A stretch of 19,442 nucleotides of DNA from CAIYPG01 sp903864555. Its GTDB lineage: Bacteria > Pseudomonadota > Gammaproteobacteria > Burkholderiales > SG8-39. Positions 15,512-19,442 of this stretch are shown in pieces. The DNA is taken from contig CANJJT010000085.1 in NCBI GenBank assembly GCA_947474715.1, forward strand, positions 1-19,442. Reading direction: 5' to 3'. The notes beneath the pieces were generated by a model. That model was not told the origin of the DNA, made no database searches, and was given only the letters and a program-made list of their open reading frames with translations. A program made the translations under genes and the position numbers. Numbering within the stretch: the first letter of the stretch is position 1; the number at the start of each line of letters is the position of its first letter.

Positions 15512-15533
15512 GGGGCCGTCATTGCGCGGCCCC
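15512..15533. promoter_or_regulatory. Intercistronic hairpin between Bug receptor 4 and caiB-2
   Basis: GGGGCCG (15512-15518) and CGGCCCC (15527-15533) form a 7-bp all-GC stem with an 8-nt loop in the 178-bp gap between the receptor stop and caiB-2. There is no T-run, so it may be an attenuator, a processing or stability hairpin, or chance in GC-rich DNA. Confidence 0.35.
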
Positions 15534-15605
15534 CGCCAGGCTGGATGCGGTGCCGTTCCGGGTAACCCCGGACCGGCGTCGCAGCGGAAAGACATCAGGC
15601 CGCTT

Positions 15606-16595
15606 TCAGAGCAGCGGTATCTTGCCTTGCAAGATCACTTTTTTCCAGCGGGCCAGATCGTTCTGATAGGTGCGCGAGAATCCTTCCACGCTGTCCACCC
15701 ACGGTTCCCCGCCCATGCCGGCAAACTTCTGCGCCACATCGGGCTGGTTGACGATACCGCGCATCTGGCTGTTGAGCAGGTTGACGATGTCCATGGGCAT
15801 CTTCGCCGGTCCGAACAAGCCGTACCAGGAGGACACCACGAAGTCAGGCATGCCGGACTCCCTGGCCGTGGGGATGTCCGGTGCCAGGGCGAAGCGCCGA
15901 TCGCCGCTGGTGGCGATGGCGCGCACCGCGCCGCTCTTCACCTGCGCCGCCGCAGAGGGCAAGTCGCTGAACATGGCATGGCTGTCGCCGCTGATCACCG
16001 ATACCACCGCGGGGGCGCTGCCGTTGAAGGGGATGAAGGTGAACTTGGTGGTGCCCACCATCTGCGAGAACAGTTCGGCCGTCACCGTGGTGGTGGCGCC
16101 GCCGGTGGCCACATTGAGGCCGGCCGCATTCTTCTTCACGAACTCGATGAACTCCTTCAGGTTCGAGGCTGGCGTCTTGGGATTGACCACGATGACGAAG
16201 GGAAAGGACATGAGCGGCGCGATGGCCTGCACGCCATTGACGGCATCGTAGGGCACGGCCTTGTACAGGCTGGGGCTCACGGTGGAGCTCATGCCGGCCG
16301 CCAGCAGCGTGTAACCATCGGGGGCGGCTTCGGCCCCGGCCTTGGAGGCGATCATGCCGGCGGCACCCGGACGGTTGTCGACGATCACCGGCTGCTTGAG
16401 GTTGTCACGCAGCTTGTCGCCGATCACGCGGGCCACCAGGTCGGTGCCGCCACCGGAGGCCTGCCCCACCAGTATGCGGATGGGCTTGGCGGGGTACTGC
16501 TGTGCCTGGCTGCTGCCCTGGCCAGCCATCAGCAGCGCGGCGCCGGCGGCAAGCCCCTGCACGGCCTGCATGGTCCGGTTGGTGAAAATGAACAT
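15606..16595 (-). CDS. Bug-family (TctC-like) substrate-binding protein 4
   Basis: This 329-residue periplasmic receptor starts MFIFTNRTMQAVQGLAAGAA and has a hydrophobic core followed by a likely cleavage after SSQAQ. The mature part has 'YPAKPIRILVGQASGGGTDL', 'EAAPDGYTLLAAGMSSTVSP', 'NVATGGATTTVTAELFSQMV' and 'KFTFIPFNGSAPAVVSVISG', all Bug landmarks, although the usual PYKG becomes PFNG, which may alter ligand choice. AAGGAGG lies 4 nt before the ATG at 16595 and fixes the start; the frame extends to 16748 but those residues lack signal character. A leftward -10 TATACT lies about 100 bp upstream. It is probably the first gene of the caiB-2/flavoprotein 2/DUF2889 transcription unit. Confidence 0.93.
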   Translation of the reverse strand: MFIFTNRTMQAVQGLAAGAALLMAGQGSSQAQQYPAKPIRILVGQASGGGTDLVARVIGDKLRDNLKQPVIVDNRPGAAGMIASKAGAEAAPDGYTLLAAGMSSTVSPSLYKAVPYDAVNGVQAIAPLMSFPFVIVVNPKTPASNLKEFIEFVKKNAAGLNVATGGATTTVTAELFSQMVGTTKFTFIPFNGSAPAVVSVISGDSHAMFSDLPSAAAQVKSGAVRAIATSGDRRFALAPDIPTARESGMPDFVVSSWYGLFGPAKMPMDIVNLLNSQMRGIVNQPDVAQKFAGMGGEPWVDSVEGFSRTYQNDLARWKKVILQGKIPLL

Positions 16596-16680
16596 CCTGC
16601 CTCCTTGGTTGATCGCAGCGGCGGGTGCCTGCTGCCTGCTGCGCCCGGCAACGGCCTCCATTTTCCGCGGAGGCGCGTAC

Positions 16681-16726
16681 GGTGTTTGCAACGTAAAAGT
16701 ATATTTCAGAACACCATTCCATTCCA
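16681..16726 (-). promoter_or_regulatory. Candidate leftward promoter for Bug receptor 4 operon
   Basis: On the minus strand TATACT (16698-16703) matches the sigma-70 -10 at 5 of 6 positions in an AT-rich patch; the -35 region 17 bp upstream (TGGAAT) is weak. GGTGTT at 16681-16686 and AACACC at 16710-16715 form an inverted repeat flanking the -10, which could be a regulator site. The weak -35 together with the dyad would fit an activator-dependent promoter. Confidence 0.45.
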
Positions 16727-16751
16727 GTTGAATGCACTGGGCGAACACCTC

Positions 16752-17729
16752 TCAGAAAGTGATCACCACCTTGCCGGTGACCTTGCGGTCGAGCATATCG
16801 CGCAGGGCCGCCGGCGTGCGCTCCAGCGGGTAGGTGGCGGTTACCACCGGCGTCAAGCGCCCCTCGCCCATCCAGGCCAGCATGCGCGCCATGTTGGCGC
16901 TGAAGGACCGGGAATCGCGCCGGGCGAAGCTGCCGAAGGCGCAGCCCAGCACCGAACAGCCTTTCAGCAGCATGAGGTTGACGGGAATCTTCGGGATGTC
17001 ACCGGCGGCAAACCCGACCACGCAATACCGGCCATTCCAGGCCATGCCGCGCACGGCCGGCTCGGCGTAACGCCCCCCAACCGGGTCGCAGACCACATCG
17101 ACCCCGCGTTTGTCGGTGAGGCGGTTGATGGCCTCGCGCAGGTCCTCCTGCTCGTAATTGATCAGCTCGTCGGCGCCATGCCGTCGGCAGAAATCCAGTT
17201 TCTCCTGCGAGGACGCGCAGGCGATCACGCGCGCCCCGAGCAGCTTGCCCAGCTGCACCGCGGCAATGCCCACACCACCGGAGGCGCCCAGCACCAGCAG
17301 GGTTTCGCCGGGCTGCAGCCGGCCGCGGTCAACCAGCACATGCATGCTGGTGCTGTAGACCAGCGGAAAGGCGGCCGCCTGCACGAAATCGACACCGTCG
17401 GGCAGATGCGCCACGGCATAGTCGGCCTTCACCGTGATCTCCGACGCAAAGGCGCCGTGTGACAGGTAGGCACAGACACGCTCGCCGGGCTGGTAGCCGG
17501 TCACGCCATCACCGCAGGCGAGCACCACCCCGGAGACTTCCTTGCCCGGCGTGAAGGGTAGCGACTGGGCGTGCTGGTACTTCCCCTGTATCACCAGCGC
17601 ATCGGGAAAATTGACCCCGGCCGCCTTCACGCTGACGAGGATCTCGCCCGCGGCGGGGACCGGCGAAGGCAGGTCCTCCACGGTGAGTGATTCAGGCGGT
17701 CCGATGCGGCTGCAGACGATGGCTTTCAT
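16752..17729 (-). CDS. NADPH:quinone oxidoreductase / zinc-independent medium-chain dehydrogenase family protein
   Basis: This 325-residue protein begins MKAIVCSRIGPPESLTVEDL and has the GroES-like fold ('GEILVSVKAAGVNFPDALVI', 'PFTPGKEVSGVVLACGDGV') and a Rossmann fold with 'LVLGASGGVGIAAVQLGKLL' (nucleotide loop GASGGVG at 148-154). It lacks the GHE zinc motif and the structural zinc cysteines, placing it in the zinc-independent quinone reductase/enoyl reductase branch. The later segment 'FCRRHGADELINYEQEDLRE' is typical of the family. It would reduce quinones or alpha,beta-unsaturated carbonyl compounds or acyl thioesters with NAD(P)H. AGGA precedes the ATG by about 11 nt. It lies 156 bp upstream of Bug receptor 4 on the same strand, with its own promoter possibly in the 107-bp spacer on its 5' side. 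Confidence 0.9.
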   Translation of the reverse strand: MKAIVCSRIGPPESLTVEDLPSPVPAAGEILVSVKAAGVNFPDALVIQGKYQHAQSLPFTPGKEVSGVVLACGDGVTGYQPGERVCAYLSHGAFASEITVKADYAVAHLPDGVDFVQAAAFPLVYSTSMHVLVDRGRLQPGETLLVLGASGGVGIAAVQLGKLLGARVIACASSQEKLDFCRRHGADELINYEQEDLREAINRLTDKRGVDVVCDPVGGRYAEPAVRGMAWNGRYCVVGFAAGDIPKIPVNLMLLKGCSVLGCAFGSFARRDSRSFSANMARMLAWMGEGRLTPVVTATYPLERTPAALRDMLDRKVTGKVVITF

Positions 17730-17836
17730 GTCGGGGTTTCCTGTGCGCTGCGAAAAATCCCGCGAAGCTTACACGGACTGCGCCGGGCGAAGAAACAGGG
17801 ATAGGCAATGCCCGCATGCGTGTTGCCGACCTCGTG

Positions 17837-18250
17837 CTACGCAGTGAACGTCCCGCCATTGACATCGAGGGTGGCACCGGTGATGAAGCGCGCCTCGTCG
17901 GAGGCGAGGAAGGCCACGGCAGCAGCAATTTCCACCGGTTTGCCATAGCGCCCCATGGGCATGCGACTGACCTAGCGCCGCCGCACCGCCGCCGGCTGAA
18001 CGGCGGTGAGTTCGGATTCCACCATGCCCGGGGCAATACAGTTCACCGTAATCCCATCACCCGCCACTTCCAGCGCCAGCATGCGCGAGAACCCGATCAG
18101 GCCGGCCTTGGACACTGAGTAATGCGCGCCGGCCATGCCCGAGCCGGTGCGACCGGCCTGTGAAGCCCTGTTGATGATGCGGCCCCACCTGCCGGCACGC
18201 ATGCAGGGGATGACCGCCCGGCTCATGAGGAAGGCGCCGGTGAGGTTGAT
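17837..18250 (-). pseudogene. Short-chain dehydrogenase/reductase (FabG-like), 5'-truncated and with an internal amber stop
   Basis: Read leftward from 18250 the frame gives INLTGAFLMSRAVIPCMRAG, then 'RWGRIINRASQAGRTGSGMA', 'GAHYSVSKAGLIGFSRMLAL' and 'EVAGDGITVNCIAPGMVESE', the SDR core with Tyr and Lys of YxxxK. A TAG at 17972-17974 interrupts it; translation in the same frame then resumes exactly as an SDR C-terminus, 'RMPMGRYGKPVEIAAAVAFL' and 'FITGATLDVNGG', to a natural TAG at 17837-17839. The first half, about 100 residues including the TGxxxGxG cofactor loop, is absent: homology stops at 18250 against a probable mobile-element end. Two independent lesions make it a pseudogene. It resembles 3-oxoacyl-ACP/3-hydroxyacyl-CoA type reductases. 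Confidence 0.88.
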
Positions 18251-18429
18251 CTAGGGTCTGTTGACATTCAGCACGCAAGTGCACCGAAGGTCCTGACTTC
18301 AGGGCTAGGCGCGACGAGCGCCGCAGGCCGGGTGCCTGCAAGCGACGAGCAACGACGCCATGGGGTCAGGACCCCGGCCCGCAGGGTTGCGCCTTGAAGC
18401 GGGCTTTTCCTTGACCTGGACCACGACGC
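18251..18429. mobile_element. Probable mobile-element end or MITE remnant truncating the SDR gene
   Basis: The SDR reading frame breaks at a CTAG followed by GGGTCTGTTGACATTCAG, which looks like the terminal repeat of an IS5-like element inserted at CTAG. The rest is rich in dyads: GGTCCTGAC (18289-18297) pairs with GTCAGGACC (18365-18373), and GGGGTC-AG-GACCCC is at 18362-18375. No matching far-end repeat and no transposase frame are visible, so this would be a remnant. The family is inferred from memory of similar ends. Confidence 0.45.
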
Positions 18430-18605
18430 TCACTCGTCCAGCGTGACGCCGATGGTCTTCAGCAGCACGCGCCAGCGTTCCGTCTCGGTGTTCACATGGC
18501 GAGCGAACTCGGCAGGTGTGCTGCCGACGAGGTCGGTCTCCACCGACAGACGCTTCACCACCTCAGGCGTCTTGACCACCCGGGACAGTTCGGCACTGAG
18601 CTTAG
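18430..18605 (-). pseudogene. Bug-family (TctC-like) receptor, C-terminal remnant
   Basis: The last 57 or so residues of a Bug receptor are preserved: KLSAELSRVVKTPEVVKRLS, then 'VETDLVGSTPAEFARHVNTE' and 'TERWRVLLKTIGVTLDE' before a TGA. The pattern 'L..EL..V..TPEV...L.. ...G.TPAEFA..V..E..RW' is the usual Bug C-terminus. Upstream of 18606 the frame runs on for a further 73 codons but the residues no longer resemble a Bug protein, so the N-terminal four-fifths, including the signal peptide, is missing. It is a fifth Bug locus in this window, now dead. Confidence 0.8.
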
Positions 18606-18750
18606 TTAGGGAAACACTGATTAAGCTTCGATTGTGAGGAAGAGTAGAAAGTGTTTCCTCTAAAGTGGGGGATAGACAAGGCGTAGCCCACTTGTTCAGT
18701 CCTTCCTTAAGCGAATAACTGGCCATCGTCCGCCGATAGAAGTCAAAAAC

Positions 18751-18769
18751 GGCGGCGGCGGCGGCGGCG
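18751..18769. repeat. GGC trinucleotide tract
   Basis: Six consecutive GGC units plus one G. It falls in non-coding inserted DNA; the minus-strand frame through it gives a run of alanines in an open frame I do not accept as a gene. Confidence 0.9.
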
Positions 18770-18780
18770 TACAGAAGAAT

Positions 18781-18822
18781 ATCTGTAGCCTGGATTGGCG
18801 CAGCGTGATCCAGGCTACAGAT
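18781..18822. repeat. REP-like palindromic element (15-bp arms, 12-nt loop)
   Basis: ATCTGTAGCCTGGAT (18781-18795) and ATCCAGGCTACAGAT (18808-18822) are exact reverse complements around TGGCGCAGCGTG. The GTAGCC-GGAT ... ATCC-GGCTAC layout with a GCGCAGCG loop resembles extragenic palindromes dispersed in many proteobacterial genomes. It could also act as a hairpin terminator for leftward or rightward reading, with TTTTT following at 18827-18831. Confidence 0.75.
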
Positions 18823-18873
18823 CAACTTTTTGCTTAGCTAGGTGCCATTCGGTCTGTCCCTGACTATTTGCAT

Positions 18874-18903
18874 TTGACTGCCCCTTACCCGCGCGCGGAT
18901 ACT
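18874..18903 (+). promoter_or_regulatory. Candidate sigma-70 promoter for the RsmH-like gene
   Basis: TTGACT (18874-18879, 5 of 6 matches to the -35 consensus) and GATACT (18898-18903, 4 of 6 to the -10) are 18 bp apart, placing the start of transcription about 55 nt before the ATG at 18966. A near-repeat follows: GATACTCTGGCAT at 18898-18910 and GATATCCTGGCAT at 18920-18932, 22 bp apart, overlapping the -10. Confidence 0.5.
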
Positions 18904-18965
18904 CTGGCATCCGCATGCCGATATCCTGGCATTGCCACACATTTCTTCAGTCAACCGGTCGCACC

Positions 18966-19442
18966 ATGTCCACCGAAACACCCCCGCCGCGCGTGCGCCG
19001 CAAGCGCTACCGAGGCACCCATCCGCGAAAATTCGAAGAGAAATACAAGGAACTGGCGCCCCAGAAATTCGCGGCCGATGTCGAGAAAGTGATCGCGCGC
19101 GGCCAGACTGCGGCGGGGTCGCATCGCTCCATTTGTGTCGACGAGATCCTGGCCATCCTGAATCCCCAACCGGGCGAAATCGCGCTCGATGCGACATTCG
19201 GATTCGGTGGCCATTCGCAGGCGATCCTGCCGCGCCTGATGCCCGGCGGAAAATTATTTGCCGTCGACGTGGACGCCATCGAGCTGCCGCGCACGGAAGC
19301 GCGCTTGCGGGAAGCTGGATTTTCCGAAGAGGTGCTGGCCGTCCACAAAATGAATTTCGCCGGTGTGGCGCAGTTGCTCCCGGATGCCGGCGGCGGGTTC
19401 GATTGCATCCTGGCGGACCTGGGTGTTTCGTCCATGCAGCTC
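18966..19442 (+). CDS. RsmH/MraW-type 16S rRNA (cytosine-N4)-methyltransferase family protein, N-terminal part (runs off right edge)
   Basis: The 159 visible residues start MSTETPPPRVRRKRYRGTHP and continue 'RKFEEKYKELAPQKFAADVE' before the RsmH core: 'ICVDEILAILNPQPGEIALD', 'ATFGFGGHSQAILPRLMPGG', 'KLFAVDVDAIELPRTEARLR' and 'FDCILADLGVSSMQL'. GFGGHS is the SAM-binding loop and DLGVSSMQL the strongest RsmH signature. Canonical RsmH proteins begin within a few residues of the 'H.PVLL.E.L' segment; here about 50 basic extra residues precede it and the usual HVPVLL is HRSICV. I take this to be the separate RsmH-like lineage with an 'RYRGTHP..F.EKYKEL' extension, not the dcw-cluster gene. No clear ribosome binding site is visible; no mraZ lies upstream. 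Confidence 0.85.
   Translation, partial: MSTETPPPRVRRKRYRGTHPRKFEEKYKELAPQKFAADVEKVIARGQTAAGSHRSICVDEILAILNPQPGEIALDATFGFGGHSQAILPRLMPGGKLFAVDVDAIELPRTEARLREAGFSEEVLAVHKMNFAGVAQLLPDAGGGFDCILADLGVSSMQL

Larger units (their letters stand above)
18606..18831. mobile_element. 226-bp inserted segment flanked by GCTTAG direct repeats
   Basis: GCTTAG occurs at 18600-18605 on the minus-strand receptor side (read as GCTTAG on the plus strand) and again at 18832-18837, immediately outside this segment, as a 6-bp target duplication would. The segment begins TTAGGGAAACACTGATTAAG, which resembles an IS end, and its base composition differs from the neighbouring genes. The two ends are not inverted repeats of each other, so it may be a composite of several fragments. 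It contains a GGC tract and a REP-like hairpin, listed separately. Confidence 0.4.

Noticed and set aside
15390..17462. 690-codon open frame on the plus strand
   Set aside because: It runs antisense across Bug receptor 4 and the quinone reductase; it is rich in His, Gly, Arg and Ala as expected from GC-rich antisense reading, and shows no domain. The minus-strand genes have clear families and ribosome binding sites.
18430..18825. 131-codon minus-strand frame taken as one intact protein
   Set aside because: Only the C-terminal 57 or so residues resemble a Bug receptor; the rest translates inserted DNA, including a GGC tract read as polyalanine and part of the REP-like hairpin.
1..19442. CRISPR arrays, tRNA or rRNA genes, riboswitches
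   Set aside because: No regularly spaced direct repeats, cloverleaf-like stretches or rRNA-like sequence were seen on either strand; this is a by-eye scan, not a covariance-model search.

Overview
The window is high-GC DNA that reads as a betaproteobacterium, most likely Burkholderiales of the Bordetella/Achromobacter/Cupriavidus/Comamonadaceae kind. The main reason is the dense set of Bug-type (TctC family) periplasmic solute receptors: four full-length genes and one C-terminal remnant in 19.4 kb, with no TctA or TctB membrane partner. They are interleaved with class III CoA-transferases, FAD-dependent fumarate-reductase-like flavoproteins and an acyl-CoA dehydrogenase. Assignments rest on reading motifs by eye; no database search was run.

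Left part (1-6740, mostly minus strand). A tight leftward operon runs caiB-1 (3888-2683), a Bug receptor (2585-1497), an HMG-CoA-lyase-like gene (1470-487) and the N-terminus of an AMP-forming acyl-CoA ligase (457 to the window edge). The set suggests uptake of an organic acid, CoA activation and lyase cleavage. A perfect 10-bp-arm palindrome at 3943-3964 lies just upstream and is the best operator candidate in the window. A possible small membrane peptide (4170-4295) follows on the plus strand. A second leftward pair is a flavoprotein (6740-5301) overlapping a Bug receptor (5304-4336) by ATGA.

Middle (6973-9573). A small two-helix membrane protein (minus strand) is followed by a roughly 190-bp MITE with 31-bp inverted ends (28/31 matching) and TA flanks. 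The MITE ends 8 bp before the start of an Ada-like gene that lacks the N-terminal methylphosphotriester domain. ada overlaps alkA by ATGA, giving an alkylation-repair operon whose native leader has been displaced.

Right-centre (9557-17729). A Bug receptor and an acyl-CoA dehydrogenase diverge from a 320-bp spacer. A strong bidirectional terminator (12061-12094) separates the dehydrogenase from a convergent leftward run: zinc-independent quinone oxidoreductase, Bug receptor, caiB-2, flavoprotein 2, DUF2889 protein. CaiB-2 and flavoprotein 2 are 1 nt apart. This is probably a second acyl-CoA catabolic operon with an unknown substrate.

Right end (17837-19442). This is a decay zone: an SDR pseudogene with an amber stop and a lost N-terminus, a probable mobile-element end, a Bug C-terminal remnant, and a 226-bp insert that carries a GGC tract and a 15-bp-arm REP-like hairpin and is flanked by GCTTAG repeats. 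It ends at an rsmH/mraW-type methyltransferase gene that runs off the window. That gene has an N-terminal extension typical of a second RsmH lineage and has no dcw-cluster neighbour in view.
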